DNA of 64,000 nucleotides from Oryzias latipes. Its lineage: Eukaryota > Chordata > Actinopteri > Beloniformes > Adrianichthyidae. The DNA lies in the NCBI RefSeq assembly GCF_002234675.1, contig NC_019859.2:13345483-13409482 (forward strand). The letters run 5' to 3'. The translations under genes and the position numbers were made by a program. Of the stretch, positions 37,701 to 49,100 are shown one piece after another. Position 1 is the stretch's first letter, and every line of letters begins with the position of its first letter. The notes under the pieces are model-generated. The model was not told where the DNA came from. It saw only the letters and a list, made by a program, of their open reading frames with translations, and did not search any database.

Positions 37701-40700
37701 AACCTCATCAGATTCTTGTTTTTTATTCACATAAATATTTGGGGGTTTTCAGATGGATTTTGTGATGAAGAAAGCTATTTGTTTTTAAGTATAATGGCTG
37801 GTCTTTCCTTACAGGGGCAGATGTGACTTGGGTTATTGGGGGGTTCTATCTGATTCTTCAGATCCACTTTGTTCCCGCTCCTCTTTGACTTCAGCTTTGC
37901 AACAGTTAACATCAACACTATTTTCTGGACCCCCATGATAAATATTGAATGCAGCTTCAAAGCCTTCTTGTTGAGTTTCCCATTTCATTTTTATTCTCAT
38001 TTCTTTGGGGGCTTTTTTCCCCTCTTTCTGCAGCACTGATCCAAAAAAGTACTCTGAGATTTTCATTAGTGCAGAAAACGATGACCCAAACAATAAATGG
38101 ATCTTGATTAAAGTTGATATCCAAGATGCAGCCATTTCCTGGACTGACATCACATTTAGCTTAGCTCCACACTTCAACTTGTACAGAATTTTTGAACTAA
38201 CAAAAACAACAAAACCACATCATGTTTACAACCCAGCCTACTTTTATTGCTGAAACACGTCATTCTTTACACTAACAGCCTCCCATGAACTAAGAAAGCA
38301 GTTCCAAGTGAGGATTTAGCTCTAATGTTCATCTTTCTGCACTTTTTTTTGAAAAATGCTGACATTGTAATCAAAGATCAAATGTATTTCCAAAAACTAT
38401 CACAGGGTGAACATTTGATAAATGATGCTCTTTTTTTTTTAACTTCATGTTTGATGCTTGCTGTAATTTAAGATGAAGCCAGAGCATAAATTAAGATTAC
38501 AGACACTTTTTGTGTATCTTAAAGTGGGGCTTTGTTCTTTATATTACCAGTCAAGTATTTAAGTATTTGTTCTACAGACATTGCTGGGTTTTTGTGCTAT
38601 TATTATTCATTTGTTGTCTCAGATTTTAGCTAAGCTCCCTAAATTACGTCTTTTTTTTTTTACCTTTAGTTCTCAGCGGCCGTCACTAACGGAAGAACTG
38701 GGAGATGTTTGTCTTCGAGGGACTAAAGTGTGTCCGAGGACTGCCCTGGAAGCTGTTCTACGCTCTCTCTGCCCCGCGCACCAGTCTCTACTCCATCAGA
38801 TCCTGAAGGCTGCACACCAGGCACAGTTAATGTCCTTCATGTGTCTCAGTCATGCTGAAAACCCCTCCTGTCTCTGTGGTACGAGCCCACTGGACAAAGT
38901 GTCACCTCGTTCTATCCCTCTGAGTGGATGTAAAGCCTGCAACTGCAGACAGCACTGTCCCTTAAGCGAATGTGATCATCAAAGTCATTGCAATGCTGTT
39001 TGCGGCCCAGAAGACTCTCAGTCTTGCTGGAATGTTCATCATGCCTCTGTCAGAGACTGTAGCTGTGACGGTCATTGGGGCTCAAGCTGTATTTGTGTCT
39101 GGAGGTGCAGAACAGACAGCTGTGAAAGCCTCTGCTCCAAAAGATTGCACTGCGTTTGCCACCAAAGCCTGTCAGTCACACCCATAAACAAGGTAGTGAG
39201 TTCACCGGCATCCCCTCCTTTGTTACCTATGTCCACACATAGATTCTGCTCATCGTGTCACCAACATTGCAGCTGCCTCTCATGCTCCTGTCATTGGAGC
39301 AACCTCTGTCAAACACAAGCCAAGTATTCAGTAGAAAAAGCGGTTGGAGATGGGGAGCATCATTGTAGTGTCCTGAACAGGGAGCACAGCCCATCTCCTC
39401 CCCCTCCACCCCTCTCACCCATCCCCTCAGATATCAATAAGACAAACGACGAAAAGCCGCCTTCCCTCCTTCACCACAGACAGGTGGGGGAAGCTGGTGT
39501 AATGATAAACAGTCTTGTTAGTGGCTGTCTGCAGGCAGCAGATTCAGGTAAAGAGTATGAGCCGCAACCTCAGAACCCAGTAAGTCGTCAGGCAGAAAAC
39601 AACACAAGCGGAACTTTGCTGCAAGATGTCGTGAGTCGCTTCAGCGAAAAGCTAGAAACCATCGCACCTGCAGAGAGAGACTCTGAAAAGGAGGAGCAAC
39701 AGTTTCCCTCAACCAGCCAGAGCTTGCCATTTCACGGCGACGCCCACCTGACCGAAATCATCACCCGAGTACTGCACTCTGGCAGCGCCAGCGACTATAG
39801 TCTCAGTGAGCTGTTCAACCGCCACGACAGCGGAGAACCCAAGTCACCTAATACCCGCCTGCGACGTCGCCAAGAAGTCCTGGCAGCTATATCTAGACCT
39901 GCTGACGATGCATCCACCAGAAGGCAGAAGCTACAAATTAAAAGGTACTTTGCCATGTTTGATAAGCCTAACAACCGAAGAAAGGAGTCACCGGCAAAGA
40001 AAAGACTACAAGATCCAAATTCCTGTGCAGTGACATCAGACACTTTGTCAAACTCAAACCTAGTCACAGAAATGTCCAAAACAGAAACTATGGTAGATTT
40101 AAAGCCTGTAGAGAACCATGGTAAAAACTGTGCGTCTGCAAAAACAGACCAGGACGATGTCAAAGAAGACTTTCAGGAAGTGAGCGTAACTGAAAAGCTA
40201 GAGATTGTAAAGGATGAGGTAAAGGATTTAGAAATATGTGATGAGAAAAAAGATCTTGGTATCGTACATGCACCCATCCCTGAGCTGCAGAAGGCAGCTG
40301 AAGATCATTCAGCAACTGCTACCTCATCAAGTCAGTGTGAAGTTCCAAACAGTGAAGATTCCAAGGCTCCCAGTGATGCAAGAAAGAGGGAGAGTGAAGA
40401 AGCTTCATCAAATCAACAGGCTATGGTGGAAGAGCTGGTCAAAGAGGAGCATGGCTCTTCTACAAACCACTTGAATGGGATGAGAAGATCCACCAGGAAT
40501 ATAATGCCTCCACAGCGGTTCTCCTCTTACGTGACAGCGCCCAGAAAGATGCTATTTGTTGCATGTTTCTCTGATGGCATCTTTAACAACACAACTCAAA
40601 ATAAGACTCTGACACCTGATGCTTTACAAACCTGTTCCAAAAGTAAGAACATAAACATCACACAGGATAATGCAGAAAAAGAAGCCAGCCAGTGCTCACC

Positions 40701-43669
40701 CGAAGAGACAGAAATACTTGAGTCAACACAAACAGAAGAACCTTGCATGGAGTCAAAAGGTCACGGTCAGTTGTTATCCCAAACCTTGCCAATCAAGGAG
40801 AAAAATGATAAAAAGCAGTCTAAATTAAGCCCAGAAAAGACTACCATCATCACTGACTCAGCCATATGTGGTAGACTGAGAACATCTCCAAGAAGATTAG
40901 TTTCAATGACGTCCAAAAACCTGGTAGATGTTGACGGTGGGATCCGACCTACCTCTGACAGCCCCTTTACCTCAAGACTGCAGTATAGCAGTCCTATTAA
41001 GCTCATGTTTGTATCACCTGTAAAAGACCAGGAAGGAGTTAAGTACAGTCTCAAGTCAACAGGCGGTGGTTCCAGTACTCAAACAGATCATTTTGACCCC
41101 TGTGAGGAGTCTTCATGGTCAGGGACACCCCAAAAGCACAAGAGACAGACAAGTAAGTGTTCACCATCTCCTCTGAAATCACATTTCTCGCCACAAAAAT
41201 CTTCTTCACCAACCAAGCCCGTGCCCTCATCACCATCTTCGCCTCCAAAGTCTGTGTCTTGTCCTAGGTCGGCATCTTCATCTCCTAAAAGTGGCCACCG
41301 TAGATCTGGCCAAAGTTCTCCAACCAAGCACTTATCTGAGAGCGATCAGACACAGAGCGATTTGGTGTCTGTCCATGAAACCACTCCTCCAAAAAGACGT
41401 CCGGGCCGGCCAAAGAAGCTGGGGCCCCAGCTGGAGCAAAAAGTCAAAAGGCCCATTGGGAGACCACGCAAGCAGAAAGATTTGAATGCTGCTGTGGAGG
41501 CAGAATCCTCAAATCCAAAAGCATCTACAGCCGCTCCCATTATGGACAATGTCACCAAGAACCTCAAGGTAACAGTGGTTTATGGCCGTTCAAGGAGGAA
41601 CAAACGAATGGTGTCTGAAGGAATCGACCAGCTGCAAACAGATTTCAGTGATTCTTTGCTTTCAGAGGATCTCAAAAGTGACTTTTTGACTCAGCGTTCC
41701 AAGAATAACTCTGTTGGCAACAACAAAAATGCAGAGGAAATCAATTTTGCCACCCCTGAAAAACAATTGGTCCCCTTGAGGAAACCCGGCAGACCAGCAA
41801 AAGTAAAAATTACTGGGATCTCAGTCACAGTTACCACAGTATCGCCTCGACTGCGCCAGATTCAGCTAAATAAAGATGTTCAGCCGCCATCTGAAACACA
41901 GCAACGTAAAAAGGTGCTGCTGCCAGAATTCAAATCCTTAAAAGAGCCCGGAGAAACTAGCCACAAGTCACTAAGCGAAACAAGTCGAAAAGAGGTGGGT
42001 TTACAAACGCGTGATTCACATAAAGAGGAGTTGTCTGATGAGTCTGTAGCTTTGAGACACTCAAATAGGGTAAGAAAACCCTCGATCCACTTTCTTCACT
42101 CTGTGGCCACCTCCCCTTTCAGATTATACAGTCGCAGCAATGCTCTACTGCGGCGCTCCAAGCAACTCCTGCTTACTAAGGCCAGCAATGAAAGGAGGCA
42201 AGAGGAGAAGCAGAGCGATGTGGAAATGTGTGGGGAGAAACCACCGCTCCATGGACAGAAGAGAAGAGCATCTCAGGATCTGAGCAGAGTGGCAGGAGTG
42301 TCTGTAGATTCCATCTTTAGCCCCAAAAAGCCGCTGAAGTGGTGGTCATCTTCGGCTGAGGAGAAAGCTGTAAACCAGGAGCTTGCTCGGCGGATACAAG
42401 TCATCACGGACACTTGGGTGTCTGACAACACAGAGAACAAACAGAGGGGAAGCGTTGGTGAACCTAAACAAGATACTAAAGGTCACAGTTCATCTCCTAG
42501 GAAGTCGAAACAGTTTTCTGTAGTCCGAACGCTGTTTGACTGCCCACTTAACAAACCTAGATCCTGTAGCATGCAGCAGATCCACTCCTGGTTCATGCAG
42601 ACCACAGAGACACACTCTCTAGCCATCGTCAAGAAGAACAGCTCCCGTAACCCTTTTGAAGTCATGCACTTCCCTCGCTCTGCCAACAAAAACAGCGTTT
42701 GCCCCAGTCCTCAGGCAGAGCGCCTTCGCAGGCACACCAAGAAGTTTGCAACGGCTGTGCCACAAAGTCCCCTGCAGCACCAACGGGCTCAACAGAGACT
42801 TAGAAAGGCGAGAGCATGCAAGGTAATGCGACAACTGTTTGCAATCAGGACTGAGGGGGGCAAAGGCAATTCCAGAGTTTGGGGTTCGAAGTCCAGTTCT
42901 GGAAGGTTCCAGGCCAATCTTTTTAGAGCAAAGATGAGGTTTCTAACCAAAATAGAAAAGGAGCAATGGTTAAAGAGGAGTGACAAGAGGAGGAACAGAA
43001 CGGTAGCAAGAAGTTGTCCGAGAAGGTCTGGATTACAACCAGATTACAAAAGATTACATAGATCAGTAAAAGATGGGTCTTATGGTTGTTTTAGGATTGG
43101 TTCTGCCACCTGTTGTGTTGAGCAAACTCTAGAGCCTTTGGGCGAACGCAAAGAGCAGAAGCTCTGTTCCAAAGCCTGGAGTCCCGAGACCCTGAAGGAA
43201 TGCCGGGTGTTTTTGAGGAAGATCAACTCTCCAAACAACGAGTCCGCCGAGGAGGGCTGGAACTCCTGCACTGTGACACTGGATGATGGGTCACCCTCTG
43301 CATACCTCTTTGCAGGAAAGGAGAGGGAACTGCGGGGAGTTGTTAAAGCTTCGAAAAGTCAAAGAAAAAGGAACACGATGAAGAAGACTGCCTCCAGAGA
43401 GCCATCAAGCCCTTTGCCCACATCTGTCCAGATGAAGGACTCTGCTCCAGCAGGGCGGCAAAAGGACAAACCCAAAAGTCACAATGCGTCTACTGATTTA
43501 GCACAGCTGCCACCAGCGAAAACGTTAAGACAATCGCGAATGAGGGGCCTGACCGGGCTGAAATGGCGCGACTTTGTGTTTGGTAACTACTTTCTCCTAA
43601 TACTCATTTTTAGAATTTGAATTGAGTTGCACAATTAACTTATCTTCGTTTATCCCGACAGGAAAGTAA
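27420..43669 (+). CDS. lcorl: LCORL long isoform (PALI-type, PRC2-associated class)
   Basis: Exons 1-6 as in the short form (ending in codon phase 2 at 32859) join in phase to a giant exon 38670-43582, preceded by a very good acceptor (T-run then TACCTTTAG). A terminal GTAACT..CGACAG intron (43583-43661) leads to two more codons and a TAA at 43667-43669. The total is 5,574 nt, 1,857 aa. If the last intron is retained, the frame instead stops at 43620. Mammalian LCOR and LCORL make equivalent long products that bind PRC2 and G9a (PALI1/PALI2); that role is inferred here by homology. The neighbouring ncapg confirms the locus as LCORL. Skipping of the psq exon means the long form lacks the psq DNA-binding domain but gains AT-hooks. 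Confidence 0.87.
30479..30562 (+). repeat. tail fragment of the teleost SINE-like repeat in lcorl intron 2
   Basis: GTGGCAGGATAGGCTCCGGC, then CCCGTGACCCC and AAAGGGATAAAA, matches the 3' end of the 58851-59199 element. The 5' part is missing. Confidence 0.6.
31968..32051 (+). repeat. (TA)n/(GTAT)n microsatellite in lcorl intron 4
   Basis: A dense run of TA dinucleotides with GTAT interruptions, between lcorl exons 4 and 5. There is no other feature nearby. Confidence 0.9.
33562..34726 (+). CDS. lcorl: lcorl alternative terminal exon encoding psq helix-turn-helix
   Basis: Coding part of the short-form last exon. At 34440-34620 it encodes a basic [10 protein letters not shown] lead-in and the canonical psq domain ([20 protein letters not shown] core), the DNA-binding module shared with LCOR and insect E93/Mblk-1. 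Near 33708-33846 a second, degenerate psq-like motif is visible ([20 protein letters not shown]). Between them lies a Ser/Pro-rich linker with [19 protein letters not shown]-like runs. In this frame a stop at 33509-33511 limits how far upstream the exon can start. The acceptor TGTCGCAG at 33554-33561 has a CTAAC branch-like element just before it and is my preferred choice. The 3' untranslated region runs on, possibly to an ATTAAA at 37686. Confidence 0.8.
34727..38669 (+). other. lcorl: 3' UTR of the short isoform / intron 6 of the long isoform
   Basis: Between the psq exon stop and the giant exon there is no supported coding sequence. Candidate polyadenylation hexamers for the short transcript include ATTAAA at 37686-37691, followed by a T-rich stretch; none is decisive. 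An 82-codon forward frame at 38005-38253 has no recognisable domain. The sequence is AT-rich and free of recognised repeats. Confidence 0.45.
38670..43582 (+). CDS. lcorl: lcorl giant exon of the long isoform
   Basis: 4,913 nt uninterrupted. It opens with a conserved helical segment ([20 protein letters not shown]), then a strikingly Cys/His-rich stretch (about 38830-39330). Next comes a conserved block near 39750-39960 ([20 protein letters not shown] and [12 protein letters not shown]). A Ser/Pro/Lys-rich middle follows, then three AT-hook motifs: KRRPGRPKK (about 41391-41417), RPIGRPRK (about 41449-41472) and RKPGRPAK (about 41779-41802). The C-terminal third is basic (for example 42700-43070) and ends in a [13 protein letters not shown] block. 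AT-hooks bind AT-rich minor grooves. PRC2 and G9a contacts are known for the family but cannot be assigned to residues from sequence alone. Confidence 0.9.
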
Positions 43670-45240
43670 ATGAAGTGGGAAAGCAGAAGGCCTCCGGTTT
43701 CTGAGACTAATTACCGTGGTGCCTTTGGACATTGAGCTGACCACACGGACTGGCCGACCCTCTACGGTTCAGTCTTACACTCAGCCATTATGTAGCAGTC
43801 TAACTTAAAAGCTTAATGTTGCACTACTTTTATCCATGGAAGTGTTTGTATTTTGTCGTTTTTTTTCCGGTAAAACCCACCTGTGTCTTTCAGAATGTGC
43901 AGACAATTACAGCTCGTTCCATCAAAGAGAATTTGAAAACGACTTTTTTTTTTTTTTTAGGTGATTGTGAGGAAAGACAAAACGTGACTGCATTAAGTGT
44001 GTCCCCCACCGACCGACCTTTTACAGAATTTGGCTCCTTTAAGTCAGCCCTGCTTTAAACTGTACACTTTTTATATTAATATAACTTTTACTTAAGCACT
44101 CTCTGAATTTACACATAACTCATTGTTTAAAAAAAATGTTTCACAAACTTTACTTTAATTTTGAATTTGAGCCCTTTAATATCTCTAACAAGAGAGCCAG
44201 ATATTTTTCATGAAGGACTCGTTGAGGCTCCGGTTGTTTAACTGTGAGGTGAATGACAGACAAACCATAACTCCAAACTAAAAACCAAATAATATATGTT
44301 TTTAATTTAAGATTTAATATAAAAGTGTGTTCCCCCATTTTTTAGGTCTCAGTAGTCCACAAAATGCTCGAAATGCGTGTTGAATAATGAAGTGGCTTTC
44401 TGCGGTTTTAGAAAAATAGGTTCTGTTGTATTTGTCGGGTGTATTTCCTGTTAACCCCTAGCATTTACTGTATGTTGCAGACAGACGGACCTCTTGCACT
44501 ATACCATTTGAGATTAATAATCCCACTACCCACCCCATCCCATGTTTTGCACATCCCATGCCCCAATACCGATCCCTTCTGTAACACAAACGTCTCTTTG
44601 GTGCAATAGAAAGCCAGATGATTGATCATTTTGTAAAAAATGATTTGATTGCTGACAGACGAATGGATGTACACAATGGCCTGGGATGTTACTGTACTTC
44701 TTTTTTTGTAATGAAGTCATTCTGGGTTTAAAAAAAAATCTGTTTTAAAAATCAGTTTTCTCATCCGCTTTTCTTTCCTTAAAAAAAAAAAACTAATTTT
44801 GATTGAAGCATTATTCTTTTTTTCGCATTATTAAAGTTTTATGTTCTGTTTTTTTTATACCCTGTACTGGGGCTTTGTTAGATCCACTGCTGTTGCTTAT
44901 CAGTTGTGTCGTAGCTGAAGCCGGATATTTAACTAATTCAACGCTAATCTTGGATCTATATGCTACTTTTTTGCTCTGATAGATCCCAAATGTCTGGCTT
45001 GTGGGTCAAAACTTCCCCCGTAGTGAGTGTTGTGCCTGAATGTCCCTTTCTGTGCATCAATTATGGTTGCCATGTCATCATGAAAGACGTTTAACAGTTG
45101 ACCTTTGTTGGAAGAACCTGGTGCTAATCATCTGTTGTAATATTCTCTTGGAGCATTTTTATACTACCCTTTACAGATGCAGCAAAGAGCTCTGTGACTT
45201 GATCAATAAAGGTGTTTTTTAAAGTAAAATGTGTCATTTC
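43670..45240 (+). other. lcorl: 3' untranslated region of lcorl long transcript
   Basis: AT-rich, non-coding, with poly(T) runs. ATTAAA at 44828-44833 and AATAAA at 45205-45210 are candidate polyadenylation signals. The second is followed by a GGTGTTTTTT element suited to cleavage, so the transcript most likely ends near 45230. Confidence 0.6.
45205..45210 (+). terminator. lcorl: polyadenylation signal of lcorl
   Basis: AATAAA with a GT/T-rich downstream element (GGTGTTTTTT). It lies 1.5 kb after the stop codon and before the convergent ncapg gene. Confidence 0.6.
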
Positions 45241-45507
45241 CTGTGCGACATTTAAGAGGAGGAAACCAGCCTCTCACTTCACTTCTTTGAACTTTATTGG
45301 GTCTGTAATTAGGATCAAACCAGTCTCTGTGCTTGTCTTATACAAATTGGTGGATCTAGTTTGTGGGTTTTTTTGCCTCTAAAAATATATTTCCAAACAT
45401 AATTTAACATTAATTTCAGTTTCTATTTCGTAGCCCATTGAATAACTTACAAATACTTTGCAACGTATGATGTCTGGAATATTTTAACTATGCGTTTTTT
45501 TAAGTTC

Positions 45508-45792
45508 AGGTTGCTTGGTTGTTGTAGCATCAATTCAAATCCCAGCTGGGTTCTTTTTTGTGTGGAGTTTGCATGTTTTCCTTGTGCCTGTGTGGGCTTT
45601 CTCCTACAGTCTAAGATCATGCTTCATAGGATGATTATGGAATCTATGTTGTCCTTCGGTATGAATGTGGGTTTATGTCCCTGCGATGGACTGGCAAACC
45701 ATCCAGGGTGTCTCAATTTTAACCCCACAGTGGCTGGGATAGGCTCCAGCAACCATGTGACCCCAACAGGGAAGTATAAAAATGAACGGATG
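45508..45792 (+). repeat. teleost SINE-like repeat in the convergent intergenic spacer
   Basis: Recognised by GTGGAGTTTGCATGTTTTCC, the CCTGCGATGGACTGGC block, and the tail GGCTGGGATAGGCTCCAGCA then TGTGACCCC. These blocks recur at 58851-59199 (+), 47314-47583 (-), 30479-30562 (+) and 10155-10285 (-). The tRNA-like head (CAAATCCCAGC) is degenerate. It lies between the two convergent poly(A) signals. Confidence 0.65.
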
Positions 45793-46059
45793 TTTTGAAT
45801 TCACATTGGAGAACTGATTGAAATGATTTACTGCTGTTCCGCTCTATTTACCTATGACTGAAATTTGATTCCTCCTCAACTTTCTAACTGAAATCTAGGC
45901 ATCATGTACAGCTGACTTCAGAATACATTTAGTTTGTTTGAAATTCACTTTCTAGACTCTTGATGCTCATTCTAGATCAAATTTTTCTGGAAGTGGTGAT
46001 TGATAAATGTTTCATCTGTTAGTCCACCATGAAACTAAAAAGATGGAGACAAAATTAAG

Positions 46060-46065
46060 TTTATT
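46060..46065 (-). terminator. ncapg: polyadenylation signal of ncapg
   Basis: AATAAA on the minus strand, about 97 bases past the ncapg stop codon at 46162. That gives a short 3' untranslated region. It is the first hexamer after the stop. Confidence 0.65.
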
Positions 46066-46161
46066 GTTGATAAAACCTCGAGCTGAAATTATGAAAAGAT
46101 GCTGCAGAAAACACAGGAACAAGATTATCTGCCCAAAAAAAGAAAAAGCTTGAAAAGGGTT

Positions 46162-49100
46162 TCATGACACATTGGCCTCCTGATTGAGGAGGGGGTTGAG
46201 GTCGAGTTTGGTCTTCTCCATCGCGGCGCTCTTCGCCCTCCTTGATGGACGTGCTGTAGGGACGGACTCAGGAACGTTTTCTCCATCGCTGCAGCAAAAA
46301 ACAAAGCAGCGAGTTCAGGCGTGGATGAAGGGAATCAAACACTTTTTTGAAGGTGAATACCTCTAAACCCACCTCTCTTCTGATGACTCGGCTTTCCTGC
46401 TCTGCTTTCTGCTGCCTTTGGCGGTGCAGACTTTCCTTTGACCTGTGCAGACAAACGCGCTCAGGTTACCTCCCCCTACTGAGTCAACATCTTCACGCAG
46501 GTAAACGAGATGAGCTCTAAAAATACGACGCTGCAGCAAAAAGCTGAGTGTCCAGGATGTTACCTCTTTTGACTCTCTTGGCAGATTTTGATGGATCGTC
46601 TGTTGTTGCTTCTGTGGAAAGGGACAATTCAGATTTCTGGATTTGCACCTTGGACTAAAGAAAACAACCATTTGTCCCAAATGATTTATGTAGGAGTTTC
46701 TCACCGTCTGCGTTGACATCCAGCGGTTGCAGTGCACTGGCGCTTAAGAGCTCAGCTTGCTCTTTGGAGTCAATCAGCTGATGCATCATCTTCTCCAGAG
46801 CACGCAGGCAAATGCGATCCTTCACCGTCTGACAGCGAGAGGAGGAAGAGCTTTAAGACATGAAACTGGCCCACCTCTGTCAGGACTCACCGCACCAGTT
46901 TAAGAAATGCAGCCGACAAGAGGAAAGCACAAAAATAAAAAATGCAGCTCACAATCATGAAGTAAAAAAAATCCCATTCTGCATTTACATGGATATTGAG
47001 AGGAAACGTCGTGGCTTGAAAGGTGAACAGGAAGATTCTACTCAAAGCTCGGGGCCTGTCGGGTCGCTGGAGTTACAGTGAAGCAGCTTAACTCTGAGCC
47101 AACTGGAACTTGTAGGGAGGCTAAATGGAAGAGTTACAGCAAAGGCGGTGAGGAGTGTGAACAAGGATGGTGGTAGGAGAGGCAACAGTGGGATTAGGAT
47201 GACGATAAACTGTCAAAAACGACAGCCAGTCCTGCAAGAATGGAAAACTGAAGAGCTGTCAGTTATGAGGAACAAACTGTCCGTTTGGAAAACGTCCATC
47301 TGTCTTCAGAACCTGTCACGGGCTGCTGGAGCCCACCCAGCTATTGTTGGGCAAAGGCGGGATAGACCCTGAACAGAACGCCGGTCTGTTGCAGGGTCTC
47401 TCTCACACAAACACACACACACATCTAGGGGTCATTTAGAATAGGCATTTGATCTATGAAGCATGTTTTGGGATTCTGATAGGAAGCTGGAGTTCCTGAA
47501 GAAAACCAGCACATGTAGAGTGAGAACATGCAAACTCCCAGTGAGGATTCAAACCAGAGTGCTAACCACTGTGCAGCCCAGCTTGGAAAACATAAAGCTG
47601 TTAAATCCCTAAAAAAACAGTTTCTAAAATGTAGCCCAACAAGCTTTTTTATTTCAGACATTTAGAAGAAAAGTTGCGACCACACCAGACGTTTCTTCTG
47701 CAGCCACGAATGTTTGATCATGTGCTTTGGATTCTTTGTCAGGGTCAACTTTTGAAACCAAAACTATAAATTAGGGGTCCCAAAGTCTTGCAGTAATCAC
47801 AATTAAATAATTGCAAATAATTGTGATAAATAAAATCCATTGCTGATGTGATGTAATCCAGTGTTTTTCAACCTTTTTTGAGCCACGGCACACTTTAACC
47901 CTGACAAAAATCCCGCGGCACACCAGCATCCAAAAAAAAAAGAAGCAGAAATTCATGGTCTGTATTGATCGACTGAGATTTGTTGCACCCCCAACAAAAA
48001 TACCTCAAAATGAGGCTTTTTACGGAAATTGATTATAATTAATTACAGGTAATAATAATGAATCCTTCAAATATATGAATAGAAATACAGGTGTGTGTAC
48101 CTGAACAAGCTGCTGCAGCAGCGTCAGCAGGTCCTCCCTCACAGTGCTGTCTCTGCTCAGCTCCAGGTTGCTTAGCGTCTTTGCATAAAGGCGAACCTCA
48201 GGGGCGGTTGGGTCCTTCAGCATCTCGCCACACAAGCGCACCGCCAGGTAGTCGTGGACGCAGACCTCCTGAAGACACGCGGCACCAAACATGACGAGTC
48301 ACATGTGGGGGCCGTTAGCATCTGAGCAGACTCCATTGGGCGTCCCTGCATCTACCTCTGTGTTACTGGAGGGTTTGATGAGCGCACTTGGACGCGTCAG
48401 TTCAACCAGAAGCTCCACCACGTTGTTGATGTCCACCTCGGCGAGCGGAGAGGTGGCGGGGGCATTCAGGAGAGTCCGGACCGTCGGCAAGAAACACTCC
48501 TCTACGACCTCCTGGTGAACTCTTAAAGAAGAAAAAAAGAAAGAAACTTTCCGTCACATTTGATTTCAGTGTGAAGAAACGGCTTTGATCTGGAAGCACA
48601 AGTTCAGCCTGCTAGGACAGAAATCTGGGAAGATTTCATTTTTGCTACATTTTGGGAAACGTTGACTAGATTTTGCAATTGATCAAACATTAGGCCTGCA
48701 CAATATACCGCAAATTTATCGTTATCGCAACATCAAGCTGTGCAATATGCATACCGCAAAAGATGGCGAAAATCGCAATAAATGTTTACCTTAAATGTGC
48801 TAAAAAACAATCTCATGGCAGCTTGAAATAGTGAACAAATGAAATAAATCCCTTTATGCATTTAACCAATCGTAAGGAGCCATTTACGTTGTTGATCAAT
48901 CAGATGAGCCCTTTTATGTTTGATGTTTGCCTCCTACGTCGACAAGGGTCATTTGGAGTATAACTTTTAAACTGTTGCAGTGAAATGGAAATGATGTTTT
49001 TGGTTGTTTTGCCATTTGTTTATATACCGCAAATTATATCGTTATCGCAATATTAATCACCAATATCGCATATCGCGAGTTTTCCTCATGTCGTGCAGCA

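Noticed and set aside
37833-38177. 114-codon minus-strand frame inside lcorl intron 6
   Set aside because: No homology recognised, and it overlaps a forward frame of similar length. Both look like chance openings in AT-rich DNA.
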